This document shows, in pieces, positions 1 to 8,447 of a stretch of DNA of 42,376 nucleotides. The translations under genes and the position numbers were made by a program. Below the pieces are notes generated by a model that did no database searches, was not told the origin of the DNA, and worked only from the letters and a program-made list of their open reading frames with translations. The stretch comes from WRKB01 sp031551145 (GTDB lineage: Bacteria; Desulfobacterota; Desulfovibrionia; Desulfovibrionales; Desulfovibrionaceae), in assembly GCA_031551145.1 (NCBI GenBank), contig JAVBNZ010000040.1, positions 1-42,376 on the forward strand, given 5' to 3'. Each line of letters begins with the position of its first letter. Within the stretch, counting starts at the first letter, position 1.

Positions 1-2
1 AT

Positions 3-140
3 CCACACCAAGTGCAGATGGATGGTAAAAACACTATGGCTGCCATGACGATATTCGCTCATGGGCTCAACTTTAAACAAGAAATGCTAAAGCTGCCAGC
101 TAAAGCTGGGGGTTTTAACCCTCCCAAAGTGGGACAATAA
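3..140 (+). CDS. C-terminal end of an unidentified protein (cut by window edge)
   Basis: An open frame enters from the left edge and stops at TAA 138-140, giving 45 visible residues that end in GGFNPPKVGQ. Ten bases separate the stop from the next possible ATG (150), as expected for an upstream gene of the same + strand cluster. I do not recognise the sequence: it has no membrane segment or motif I can name. Base use is less G+C-rich than in the genes further right. It could be the tail of another polysaccharide gene or of a transposase; nothing visible decides between these. Confidence 0.45.
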   Translation, partial: PHQVQMDGKNTMAAMTIFAHGLNFKQEMLKLPAKAGGFNPPKVGQ

Positions 141-164
141 AATGATCGCATGAAGGATATTGGC

Positions 165-1457
165 ATGCCATACAGTGAACGACTAAACAACGTTATCCCC
201 GGCGGGGCGCACACCTACAGTCGCGGTGACGACCAGTTTCCGGCCAATGCTCCGCAGATTTTGAAGCGTGGGCAAGGCGCTTACATATACACCCCTGGTG
301 AAGAGGAATTTTTAGATTACGGCATGGGATTGCGCGCCGTGACTCTGGGCTATGCGAACCAACGCATCGCCAATGCCGCCGTGCGACAGATCATGTTCGG
401 CAACAACCTCACCCGCCCTTCCCTTATTGAGTTGGAAGCTGCGGAACTGTTTGTTGATCTCATCCCCGGCGCGGATATGGTGAAATTCGCTAAAAACGGC
501 TCCAATGTGACCACCGCCGCGATCAAAGTCGCGCGTGCCGCCACGGGCCGGAAGTATATCGCCCGCTGCTCAGACCACCCGTTTTTTTCTTTTGACGATT
601 GGTTCATCGGCGACACCTCCGTTACTTTGGGTATTCCTCCAGAGCATCACGCGTTGACGCTTAACTTCCGCTACAATGACATCTGTTCGCTGGAAAATCT
701 TTTTTCCTCCCATCCTGAACAAATCGCCGGAGTCATCCTTGAACCGGCAACCACCGCGCACCCTGAAGATAATTTTCTGCATAAAGTGCAAGCAGTTTGC
801 CGCAAAAACGGTGCACTGTTCATTCTGGATGAAATGATCACCGGATTCCGCTGGCACCTGCAAGGCGCCCAAACCTACTATGGAGTGGAGCCCGACCTGT
901 CCACATTCGGCAAGGGGATGGCGAACGGCTTTTCGGTGGCGGCGCTGGCAGGGAAAAAAGAATTCATGGACATCGGCGGCATAAAAGATGCCGGGAAAGA
1001 AAAATTGTTTTTGGCCTCCACAACCCACGGGGCGGAAATGTGCGGCATGGGTGCCTTTGTGGAGACGGTCAAATTGTATCAAGAGCACGACGTGATCCGC
1101 CATTTATGGATATACGGCGAAAACCTTATTCGGGGTATGAATACCCTCGCCGCAGGTCTTGGTCTAGGCGATTTTTTTCGGGCATACGGAATACCTTGCT
1201 CGCCGACGTATATGACCAAGAATAAAACCGGCGATGTTTGCCCCGGCATGCGTACGCTTTTCGCTCAGGAGATGAACAGACAGCGGGTTATGATGCCTTG
1301 GATTGCCCTTTCCTACTCTCACTCGCAGTCGGAGTTGGATAAAACTCTTGAAGCAGTGCGCAAGGCGCTTGCCGTATACGCGGACGCCCTGGATGCGGGA
1401 TATGAGCGATTTCTTGCAGGCCACGTCATCAAGCCGGTTTTTCGCAAATACATATAG
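165..1457 (+). CDS. Glutamate-1-semialdehyde aminotransferase-like PLP enzyme of the polysaccharide cluster
   Basis: This is a class III (fold type I) PLP aminotransferase of about 430 residues. The PLP-phasing Asp is in FILDEMITGF and the Schiff-base Lys in STFGKGMANG (about residue 250 from the ATG at 165). The family includes GSA aminomutase, but its place beside an SDR and glycosyltransferases, and the presence of a true HemL elsewhere in the window, argue for a nucleotide-sugar or other surface-glycan precursor as substrate (inference). An upstream in-frame ATG at 150 has no ribosome site, whereas GAAGGA at 152-157 lies 7 nt before ATG 165, so I prefer 165 (MPYSERLNNVIPGG). It is followed 11 nt later by the SDR gene, probably in one transcript. 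The exact reaction is unknown. Confidence 0.85.
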   Translation: MPYSERLNNVIPGGAHTYSRGDDQFPANAPQILKRGQGAYIYTPGEEEFLDYGMGLRAVTLGYANQRIANAAVRQIMFGNNLTRPSLIELEAAELFVDLIPGADMVKFAKNGSNVTTAAIKVARAATGRKYIARCSDHPFFSFDDWFIGDTSVTLGIPPEHHALTLNFRYNDICSLENLFSSHPEQIAGVILEPATTAHPEDNFLHKVQAVCRKNGALFILDEMITGFRWHLQGAQTYYGVEPDLSTFGKGMANGFSVAALAGKKEFMDIGGIKDAGKEKLFLASTTHGAEMCGMGAFVETVKLYQEHDVIRHLWIYGENLIRGMNTLAAGLGLGDFFRAYGIPCSPTYMTKNKTGDVCPGMRTLFAQEMNRQRVMMPWIALSYSHSQSELDKTLEAVRKALAVYADALDAGYERFLAGHVIKPVFRKYI

Positions 1458-1468
1458 CAGGAGTGTAT

Positions 1469-2272
1469 ATGCGCACCCTTGCAGAACTTGCTTCACTGAA
1501 AGGCCGCGTTGCCTTGATCACCGGCGGAGCCGGATATCTGGGGCGTGCCATGGCTTCCGCGCTGGCCGAACAGGGCGCAGCCGTTGCGCTTGCTGATATC
1601 AACGGTTCTGCTTCCAAACAGGCTGCCCAAGATTTGGAACAACGGTTCGGCATTGAAGTTCTCGGCCTCAGCGTCGATCTCGCGGATCACAACGCTGTCT
1701 GTGCTCTCCCTCGCGTCGTTGCGGCTCACCTCGGCGGTCTGGACATTCTCGTCAACAACGCCGGTTTTGTCGGCACCTCAGGCTTGGTCGGCTGGGCGAC
1801 TGACTTCAAGGGGCAGGGCACGGAAACTTGGCGCAAAGCCCTCGAAGTCAATCTCACGGCGCCTTTTACTCTTTGTCGTGAGGCGACGCCTTTTTTGCGG
1901 GCTTCAGGACATGGATGTATTATCAATATAGCTTCCATTTACGGCATGCTTGGTCCGGATATGAATCTATATAATGACACATCAATGGGCAATCCTGCGG
2001 CCTACGCGGCAAGCAAAGGGGGGCTCGTGCAGCTCACCCGGTGGCTCGCCACGGTACTTGCCCCCGCAATCCGCGTAAATTGCATTGCTCCCGGCGGCAT
2101 ATGGCGCAATCAACCGGAAACTTTTGTACGGCGATATATCGCCCGTACCCCGATGGAACGTATGGGGAAAGAAGAAGATTTTCAAGGCGCCGCTGCTTAC
2201 TTGGCGAGTGATCTCTCCGCATACATGACAGGCCAAATCCTGATGGTTGACGGCGGATTCAGCAGTTGGTGA
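1469..2272 (+). CDS. Short-chain dehydrogenase/reductase (SDR)
   Basis: A classical SDR of 267 residues and a predicted soluble NAD(P)H oxidoreductase. The Rossmann motif TGGAGYLGRA is near the N-terminus, followed by the structural NNAG, then IINIASIYG (catalytic Ser region) and the catalytic YAASK. The C-terminus has the usual MTGQILMVDGG. AGGAG at 1459-1463 lies 5 nt before ATG 1469; the GTG at 1463 overlaps that site and is unlikely to be the start. Pairing with the preceding aminotransferase-like gene suggests a two-step oxidoreduction/amination of a sugar or keto-acid precursor for the surface glycan (inference). The substrate cannot be read from the sequence. Confidence 0.88.
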   Translation: MRTLAELASLKGRVALITGGAGYLGRAMASALAEQGAAVALADINGSASKQAAQDLEQRFGIEVLGLSVDLADHNAVCALPRVVAAHLGGLDILVNNAGFVGTSGLVGWATDFKGQGTETWRKALEVNLTAPFTLCREATPFLRASGHGCIINIASIYGMLGPDMNLYNDTSMGNPAAYAASKGGLVQLTRWLATVLAPAIRVNCIAPGGIWRNQPETFVRRYIARTPMERMGKEEDFQGAAAYLASDLSAYMTGQILMVDGGFSSW

Positions 2273-2313
2273 CTACTCACGATGAGATATAAAACGCCGG
2301 GAACAAAAACATC

Positions 2314-3723
2314 ATGAAAATAGCTATTATCTATAATAAATTTGAACGCGAATATGCAAGCGTCACGTATCTTGCACAACAAATTAAAAAAGCTGTTCCT
2401 GAAGCTGAAATTTTTACAGCAATATTCCACGATGAAAATCTGCTCGAGAAAATAATAGAATTTCAGCCGGAAGTATTGTTTACATTTCCGCTGACGGCAA
2501 AATCATTAGCGTGGTATCCTTACCTTGCTAAAGTACTATTCAAATGTAAAATTCTTTCATATAGAGTCGAGGGAATTATCGGAGAAACAGCTGCTGATAT
2601 TTACTTTCATGCAGGGCAGGAAAACTATGGCCCACATTTGATTGACTGCGAGATTTTTTGGGGAACAAAACAATATGCTGTCATATCAGAAGAATTATGC
2701 AGACAAAAAAAATTATCTTCAAAAAAACGTACTGCTGTTACCGGCTCGTTAAGCTATGACTTGCTTATAAATTCACACAGCATACTTCCTGAAAAGATAA
2801 AAAAGCGCATAGATTCATATAAAAAAGAAAATATATTTATATTCATAACAGGGTTCCATTTTTCAGATTATACAGATGAAGATATATTCAAAGCTGGAGA
2901 TCTTATTAATCTATCTGATCCGCATATAGATGAAGCATACGAGACATTAAAAAAATGCCGAGACAGAAGTATAATATACAGGCAAAGATGGATAGATGGA
3001 ATTATTGATGTGGCGAGCTCCAACCCTGATTGTTTAATTATTGTAAAGCCGCATCCAGTTGAGATAGAGCAGCACAAAGATGGCATTCCCGATAAATATC
3101 TAGATAGTTTCAAGCAATATACAAATATATTATATATAAAAGAATCTTGTAGTACAGAAGAATTAATAGCGCGTAGCGCGCTAATTGTCCATTACGGTTC
3201 AACATGCCTCGCCGCTGCGTACATATACGGTACATACTCGATACTTTCTACGGCCGATGACCTGTTTGAAACAATTAAAAACATTCCGTATGCCGTGATA
3301 TACTGCAATATTGGATGGCCTTCGCATGCGACAACACCGATCACAAACATAAGTAATTTTATATCGATTAATAAGCATAAATTCTCGTCGCCGTCCCGAT
3401 TAGCAAACATAGACAAAATATTACTGGATAATTTTAACTTTATGCAAAACGAATTATATCGCCCTTCAAAGGCCATTATAGAAATTATAACTGATAAAAA
3501 TAAAATGCAGACTCAAGACATCATGGATTCACCACTTGATATGTATTGGGCATACCACCGCCTTCATTATCATAGATATGAAATAATAATAAATTTGTTT
3601 AAAAATTTCCTGTGGGCAGCAGCAAAAATCGATATTAAAGGCGTGAAGAAAATTTTCTCGGGACTTTTTCGACTAAAAAATGTACTGTGGAAGGGAAACA
3701 TGCTACCTCCTACTACACAATAA
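2314..3723 (+). CDS. Surface-carbohydrate biosynthesis protein, KPHP-type GT-B-like, AT-rich
   Basis: A 469-residue protein I cannot assign to a named enzyme. It starts with a Rossmann-like strand (MKIAIIYNKF) and contains LIIVKPHPVE, the KPHP signature seen in capsule-synthesis and CDP-glycerol glycerophosphotransferase-type proteins, then LIVHYGSTCLAAAYIYG, a glycine/serine turn typical of the donor half of GT-B folds. That suggests a cytoplasmic transferase of the surface-glycan pathway. Base composition is strikingly different from the rest: two 60-base lines I counted are 32-33% G+C against 62% in a line from a later cluster gene, and ATA/TTA/AAA codons dominate. The Shine-Dalgarno site is weak. 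Recent acquisition by transfer is likely. Confidence 0.75.
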   Translation: MKIAIIYNKFEREYASVTYLAQQIKKAVPEAEIFTAIFHDENLLEKIIEFQPEVLFTFPLTAKSLAWYPYLAKVLFKCKILSYRVEGIIGETAADIYFHAGQENYGPHLIDCEIFWGTKQYAVISEELCRQKKLSSKKRTAVTGSLSYDLLINSHSILPEKIKKRIDSYKKENIFIFITGFHFSDYTDEDIFKAGDLINLSDPHIDEAYETLKKCRDRSIIYRQRWIDGIIDVASSNPDCLIIVKPHPVEIEQHKDGIPDKYLDSFKQYTNILYIKESCSTEELIARSALIVHYGSTCLAAAYIYGTYSILSTADDLFETIKNIPYAVIYCNIGWPSHATTPITNISNFISINKHKFSSPSRLANIDKILLDNFNFMQNELYRPSKAIIEIITDKNKMQTQDIMDSPLDMYWAYHRLHYHRYEIIINLFKNFLWAAAKIDIKGVKKIFSGLFRLKNVLWKGNMLPPTTQ

Positions 3724-3731
3724 TTATTCTT

Positions 3732-4748
3732 ATGCCCCATCCCTATCCCGCCTATATCCATATCAAAAACCTGCTTGCCGGCGGCGACCACCAGAAAGTG
3801 TTCGATGCGGTTGAGCAGGCTCTGCACATGTGGCCGGAGAGAGCTTCGATTTTTGTCTCTCTCGGCTGGGAAGCCTGCGCAGCATTGCAGGATAAAAGTC
3901 GCTACGAGCAATACCAAAGCCGTTTTTTCGATTTGAAACTTAATCCCGGCGACACTGTCCTGGATATGGGCAGCGGGCATTTTCCTTTGCCCTATGCGAC
4001 CACCTTGGCAGACATCAGCCTGACGGATGGATCTATCGGCAGAGCCGGCAATGAATTCAAGCTTGTGGCCGGAAAACGGGTCGTTGAATGCACGGTGGAA
4101 GAAACGCCTTTTGCGGATAAAGAATTCGACTTTGTTTATTGTTCCCATGTGCTGGAACATGTGACAGATCCTGAAAAAGCCTGTGCGGAACTTATGCGCA
4201 TCGGCAAGCGCGGTTATATAGAAACACCCAAGCCCGGCAAGGATGTTCTGTTCAACACGGCCGCCGTCTCCAATCATAAATGGGCCGTCGAATTCATTCA
4301 CGGCGTGCTCACTTTCAGGGAATATGAGGAAGCCGACCTGATTCGACAGTATAACATTGCCATGGAAATGGCCGCTTGCCCCCAAAGCTTCAAAGAGCAA
4401 TATTTCTCGCTGCTCCAAATCTTCCGGGCGCCGAGCTTCAACACTATGTTCATGTGGGAAGATTGCTTTGATGTGGAAGTACGACGGAAAAAAAGCATCC
4501 CGGCAAATATAACTCTCCCTTCTCTCTCCCGGCCGGATGTTCCTTTTGAGAATGCCGAGGCCGGCGGAACGAACGAGGCCGCGCTTACGGCTCTGGAAAA
4601 CACGCTCCTGGCGAAGTCTGTTTATAAACAAAGCGAAGGATACGGCACACGTTGGCTGCTGCGCTTTCTCCCTCTTCTGCTGCAAAGACGATTTACCGCC
4701 CGGCGTGCTTTTTCTCCTGAAAAGCAGCCCGCTTCCTTTACGCGATAA
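3732..4748 (+). CDS. SAM-dependent methyltransferase with N-terminal helical repeat segment
   Basis: About 338 residues. Residues 1-60 look like one or two TPR-type helix pairs (HIKNLLAGGDHQKVFDAVEQ). A class I methyltransferase domain follows, with a motif I-like strand VLDMGSGHFPLPYA and the Methyltransf_11-type FVYCSHVLEHVTDPEKACAE. Its likely role is methylation of a glycan or its precursor (inference from context). Start choice is uncertain. ATG 3732 follows the previous stop by 8 nt but lacks a clear ribosome site, while an in-frame GTG at 3687 would overlap the previous gene by 37 nt and also lacks one. Base composition returns here to the high-G+C norm, marking the right border of the AT-rich insert. 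Confidence 0.8.
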   Translation: MPHPYPAYIHIKNLLAGGDHQKVFDAVEQALHMWPERASIFVSLGWEACAALQDKSRYEQYQSRFFDLKLNPGDTVLDMGSGHFPLPYATTLADISLTDGSIGRAGNEFKLVAGKRVVECTVEETPFADKEFDFVYCSHVLEHVTDPEKACAELMRIGKRGYIETPKPGKDVLFNTAAVSNHKWAVEFIHGVLTFREYEEADLIRQYNIAMEMAACPQSFKEQYFSLLQIFRAPSFNTMFMWEDCFDVEVRRKKSIPANITLPSLSRPDVPFENAEAGGTNEAALTALENTLLAKSVYKQSEGYGTRWLLRFLPLLLQRRFTARRAFSPEKQPASFTR

Positions 4749-4774
4749 TTGTAAAAAAAATGTCGGAGCCTTGC

Positions 4775-6502
4775 ATGCTTTTGCCGGCGCCTATAGTTCT
4801 TTTTGCCTTCAACCGCCCCCGTCATCTGCAGCGAACGCTTGACGCCCTGACAGACAACGAATTCGCCGCGCAAAGCGAGCTGTTCATCTATTGCGACGGC
4901 CCGCGCGGGCATAAGGATCAACGACAGTGCGCCGCCGTGCGCAAAGTGGCCGAGTCCGCCCGCGGTTTTGCCTCCGTCTCGCTCGTCATGCGGGAAAAAA
5001 ATTGGGGATTGGCGGCGAATATCATCGACGGCGTCGGAACAGTTCTTGAGCGCTGCGAGCGAGTCATTGTTCTGGAGGACGATCACCTCACCTCCCCGTA
5101 TTTTTTACGTTTCATGAATGAAGCCCTCGACCTGTACGCCGACGATTCCAAAGTCGCCTCCATTCACGGCTGGTGCTTTCCTCACTCCGTATCTAATCCG
5201 CCGGCCACTTTCTTTCTGCGCGGCGCGGACTGCTGGGGCTGGGCCACCTGGCGACGAGCCTGGAAAATCTTCAATCCTGATGTTCAGGCGCTGCTTGATG
5301 AACTGCACCGGCGTAAGCTTGAATACGCCTTCAATATCAACGGCACCTACGATTACATGGGCATGCTGGAAAAGGCCGCTCTGGGAAAAAACGCTTCATG
5401 GGCCGTGCGCTGGTTGGCTTCCGCCTTTCTGGCTGATATGTATACGCTCTACAGCTCCTCTTCACTCATTGAGAATATCGGTGCGGACGGCTCAGGCACG
5501 CATACGGGAGCTTCTGATGTCTTCCAGGTCCGCACGGCTACAGCCCCTGTTCCTCTTGCCAAGCAAAAAGTCCTCGAAGACAAGCGCATGCACGAGGCTT
5601 TTCAGCGCTTCAACCTGAAGACCGGCTCTACGCCGCCGGGCATGAGCCACAAATATGCTCTCGGAAATTTCCTCAGCCGTTCCCGAATAAAATTCTTGCT
5701 CAAAGATTGGTTGCCTCCGGCTCTCTTGCGCTGTTTTAAACGATATACCGCGAACAATATCGAACAGAACCCGCGCCGCTCCAATGTCTGGCGGGAAGGC
5801 TATCCCGACTGGTCAAGCGCATGCGCCGCAGCCGGCGGCTATGACACGGACGAAATTTTTGCAAAAGTGCTCGACGCCTCGCGCCGCGTGCGCGACGGCA
5901 AAGCTGTTTTTGAGCGAGATTCCGTGCTCTTTGACCATATTGAATATTCCTGGCCCCTGCTGGCCGGCCTTATGCGGCAGGCCGCTCGGCATGAAGGCGC
6001 TCTGCGTTTGATTGATTTCGGCGGCTCGCTGGGCAGCACCTATCGCCAGAACAGCTATTTCCTGAAAGGCATTAGCGAGATCCGCTGGAACGTCGTCGAA
6101 CAAAAGCATTTTGTGCAATGCGGACAAGAAGAATTTCAAACTGAAGATCTGCGTTTTTATGAAAGCATTGAAGACTGCCTCGCGGAACAGCGAGTGGACG
6201 GCATCCTCTTCAGCAGCGCACTGCAATACCTTGAAGACCCCTATGTATTTTTGGAAAAAACCTGCTCATTCGGCTTTGATTTTCTTCTTCTGGATCGCAC
6301 GCCTTTCAGCGAAGATGCTGAACGCATCACTGTACAGCATGTCCCCGAATCCATTTACAAAGCAAGCTATCCTTGCCGGTTTTTGGATAAAAAACGAATT
6401 GACGCAATTATCTCAGAGCACTACGACATCTTGGAATGGTTTGACGATGCCTTGGGCGGCCCCGGCTGGTTCGGCCTGATCGCGGAACGAAAAAAGATAT
6501 AA
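4775..6502 (+). CDS. Bifunctional glycosyltransferase (GT-A) / TIGR04325-type methyltransferase
   Basis: About 575 residues in two domains. Residues 1-260 form a GT-A fold: PIVLFAFNRPRHLQRTLDAL, then VIVLEDDHLT with the acidic metal-binding triplet at about 101-103, and GADCWGWATWRRAW, typical of sugar transferases related to the GNT-I/GT2 group. From about residue 337 the sequence NVWREGYPDWSSACAAAGGY opens a domain like the LIC12133/TIGR04325 putative methyltransferases, with LIDFGGSLGSTYRQN as the SAM-binding turn and SSALQYLEDP further on. GGAG at 4765-4768 lies 6 nt before ATG 4775, favouring it over ATG 4760. One chain that both adds and methylates a sugar, perhaps as a capping enzyme, is a reasonable inference. 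Confidence 0.85.
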   Translation: MLLPAPIVLFAFNRPRHLQRTLDALTDNEFAAQSELFIYCDGPRGHKDQRQCAAVRKVAESARGFASVSLVMREKNWGLAANIIDGVGTVLERCERVIVLEDDHLTSPYFLRFMNEALDLYADDSKVASIHGWCFPHSVSNPPATFFLRGADCWGWATWRRAWKIFNPDVQALLDELHRRKLEYAFNINGTYDYMGMLEKAALGKNASWAVRWLASAFLADMYTLYSSSSLIENIGADGSGTHTGASDVFQVRTATAPVPLAKQKVLEDKRMHEAFQRFNLKTGSTPPGMSHKYALGNFLSRSRIKFLLKDWLPPALLRCFKRYTANNIEQNPRRSNVWREGYPDWSSACAAAGGYDTDEIFAKVLDASRRVRDGKAVFERDSVLFDHIEYSWPLLAGLMRQAARHEGALRLIDFGGSLGSTYRQNSYFLKGISEIRWNVVEQKHFVQCGQEEFQTEDLRFYESIEDCLAEQRVDGILFSSALQYLEDPYVFLEKTCSFGFDFLLLDRTPFSEDAERITVQHVPESIYKASYPCRFLDKKRIDAIISEHYDILEWFDDALGGPGWFGLIAERKKI

Positions 6503-6504
6503 CC

Positions 6505-7467
6505 ATGCATCATTTCTGTACCTATTTCGACCACGGTTATCTGCCCAAGGGGCTGAGCATGCTGACCAGCCTGAAGGCCCATTGTCCGGATGCCGTTGCG
6601 CATGTGCTTTGCTTAAGCGAAAATTGCCGTGAAACACTGGAAAAACTCGCTCTGCCCGATGTGCGCCTGTATCCGCTCTCCGAACTGGAAGCGGCCGACC
6701 CGCAACTGGCGGCCTGCAGGCAAAACCGCTCCGTCGTCGAATATTACTGGACCATAACGCCCTGCCTGCCTACGTATCTGTTTAACCGCAATCCGGATAT
6801 GGATCGTCTGACTTACCTGGATGCCGACCTCTTTTTTTTATCCGACCCTCGTGTTTTATTTGAAGAAGACCCAGTCGCTTCCGTGCTTCTTACGCCGCAT
6901 CGCTTTCCGGAGCGCTTACGCGAAAAGGAAGCATACGGAATCTACAACGTCAGTTGGCTGACTTTCGCAAATTTGCCCTCCGGCCGGGCCTGCCTGGCAT
7001 GGTACCGGGAAAAATGCCTGGAATGGTGCTATTACAGGTTGGAAGAAGAGCGCTGCGGCGATCAAAAATATCTCGAATATTTCTCACGGCACTTTGAAGG
7101 CATACATGCCCTGCGGCACATCGGCGCGGGACTTGCGCCCTGGAATGTGGGGCAATATCATTTCTCCCGCGACGGTCAGGGCAAGGTCACGGCCGATGGA
7201 CTGCCCGTTGTCTTTTATCATGCCCATGCCTTCTGGAACGTCTGCCTGGGTATATACGATCCCGGCATCGCGTCGTATTTCACTCCGCTTGATTCTGTAC
7301 TGCGACGCGCCGTCCTGCGGCCCTACGCGAAAATGCTGCACGGCTTTGCAAAAAAATACGGCGGCGACAAAAAGGGAATATTGCGCAAAGGGAAAGACGC
7401 TGAAAAAATCCCTCCCCTGCGCCTTTTACTGGAACGTCTGCTGAGAAAAGAGTATCTTCTCGCATGA
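6505..7467 (+). CDS. GT8-like glycosyltransferase, first paralogue
   Basis: A 320-residue GT-A-type protein beginning MHHFCTYFDHGYLPKGLSML, with the DxD metal/nucleotide-sugar motif in LTYLDADLFFLSDP (about residues 106-108). It has the blocks CLEWCYYRLEEERCGDQKYL and GAGLAPWNVGQYHF. The same blocks recur in the gene at 9437-10486, so the two are paralogues. It begins 2 nt after the previous stop and overlaps the next gene through ATGA at 7464-7467, so the cluster is translationally coupled here. A cytoplasmic transferase acting on a lipid-linked or protein-linked glycan is likely; donor and acceptor are unknown. Confidence 0.83.
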   Translation: MHHFCTYFDHGYLPKGLSMLTSLKAHCPDAVAHVLCLSENCRETLEKLALPDVRLYPLSELEAADPQLAACRQNRSVVEYYWTITPCLPTYLFNRNPDMDRLTYLDADLFFLSDPRVLFEEDPVASVLLTPHRFPERLREKEAYGIYNVSWLTFANLPSGRACLAWYREKCLEWCYYRLEEERCGDQKYLEYFSRHFEGIHALRHIGAGLAPWNVGQYHFSRDGQGKVTADGLPVVFYHAHAFWNVCLGIYDPGIASYFTPLDSVLRRAVLRPYAKMLHGFAKKYGGDKKGILRKGKDAEKIPPLRLLLERLLRKEYLLA

Positions 7468-8447
7468 TAATGAGCGCAGCCTCCGATTCTTCCGTTCCAG
7501 CGCCCTGCCCCGCATGCCGCGCGGATTCACCTTTTTGGAAATCACTCCACGATGACCGGCACGGCTTTCCGGGCAAATTCGCCTATCATCGCTGTTCATC
7601 CTGCGGCCTTGTTTTCCAGCGGCATTTCATGGATGCGGACGAGATGGGACGCCTGTATTCCGAATACTACCCGCGTTCGAGCTTTTCGGAAGAAGGCTGG
7701 CGTCCTTATGACTGGGAGCCCTGTTTTACCTCCTGGATTGCCGGCAGGGCAAGCGCCTATATGTATGTGCCTCCCAAAGTTCGCATTCTGGATATAGGCT
7801 GCGGCTTCGGCGGCGCACTGGGGTACCACAGCGCGCGGGGTTGCGACGCGCACGGCACGGAAATGGACGCCAACGCGCAACGCATCGCCGCCGCGCACAA
7901 GCTTGACATACGGCAGGGTGCCTTCGACCCCGCGGAATGGGAAAGCGCTTCTTTTGACTATGTCACTCTGGATCAGGTGCTTGAGCATAATTATGAGCCC
8001 CTGCCCCTGCTCCGCGACATCGGCACAGTGCTCAAACATGAAGGCGTCCTGCTGCTCACCACGCCCAACGCGGGCAGCCTTGCCGCAAAACTGCTCGGCC
8101 GGCACTGGATACACCTGCACCCGCCTTACCATGTTCTGCTCTATACGCGCGTCGCGCTCAGGCATGTGCTGGACAAGGCCGGTTTTCGCATCATATGGAT
8201 GAAGACCGTCAGCCCTTCGGAATGGACCCGTTACCAGTTTATCCATTGCTGTTTAAGCAACATTGAAGGGGAAAAATCTCCCTTCTGGGATCCTCGTTCC
8301 ACGCGGCACTATTCCCGAAAAGAAGGCCGACTGCTGCGCCTGGCCGATCTGCTGCACCGTTGCCACACCTTTGCTGTTGCAACCAGACTGATTGACGCCT
8401 GCGGACTGGGTGACAACCTCATTGTATGGGCCAAGAAAAAAATATGA
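7464..8447 (+). CDS. Zinc-ribbon SAM-dependent methyltransferase
   Basis: A 327-residue protein. Two CxxC pairs (C15/C18 and C44/C47) make an N-terminal zinc-ribbon-like module. The Methyltransf_23-type domain follows, with motif I VRILDIGCGFGGALGY at about 106-121, the post-I acidic residue in HGTEMDANAQ, and DYVTLDQVLEHNYEPLPLL. Proteins of this layout are common in polysaccharide and secondary-metabolite clusters, where they methylate sugars or sugar precursors (family knowledge). ATG 7464 overlaps the previous stop; a second ATG at 7470 is possible. It is the third methyltransferase domain in this cluster, so the final glycan is probably heavily methylated (inference). Confidence 0.85.
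   Translation: MIMSAASDSSVPAPCPACRADSPFWKSLHDDRHGFPGKFAYHRCSSCGLVFQRHFMDADEMGRLYSEYYPRSSFSEEGWRPYDWEPCFTSWIAGRASAYMYVPPKVRILDIGCGFGGALGYHSARGCDAHGTEMDANAQRIAAAHKLDIRQGAFDPAEWESASFDYVTLDQVLEHNYEPLPLLRDIGTVLKHEGVLLLTTPNAGSLAAKLLGRHWIHLHPPYHVLLYTRVALRHVLDKAGFRIIWMKTVSPSEWTRYQFIHCCLSNIEGEKSPFWDPRSTRHYSRKEGRLLRLADLLHRCHTFAVATRLIDACGLGDNLIVWAKKKI

Noticed and set aside
63..140. Small tandem hairpins at the left edge, first thought to be an IS200-like end
   Set aside because: The same bases read as a continuous coding frame up to a stop at 140, and the stems are only 5-6 bp.
165..1457. Calling the first complete gene hemL
   Set aside because: It is in the same family, but a canonical HemL with the expected Lys position exists at 23602-24873, and this copy sits in a sugar-biosynthesis context.
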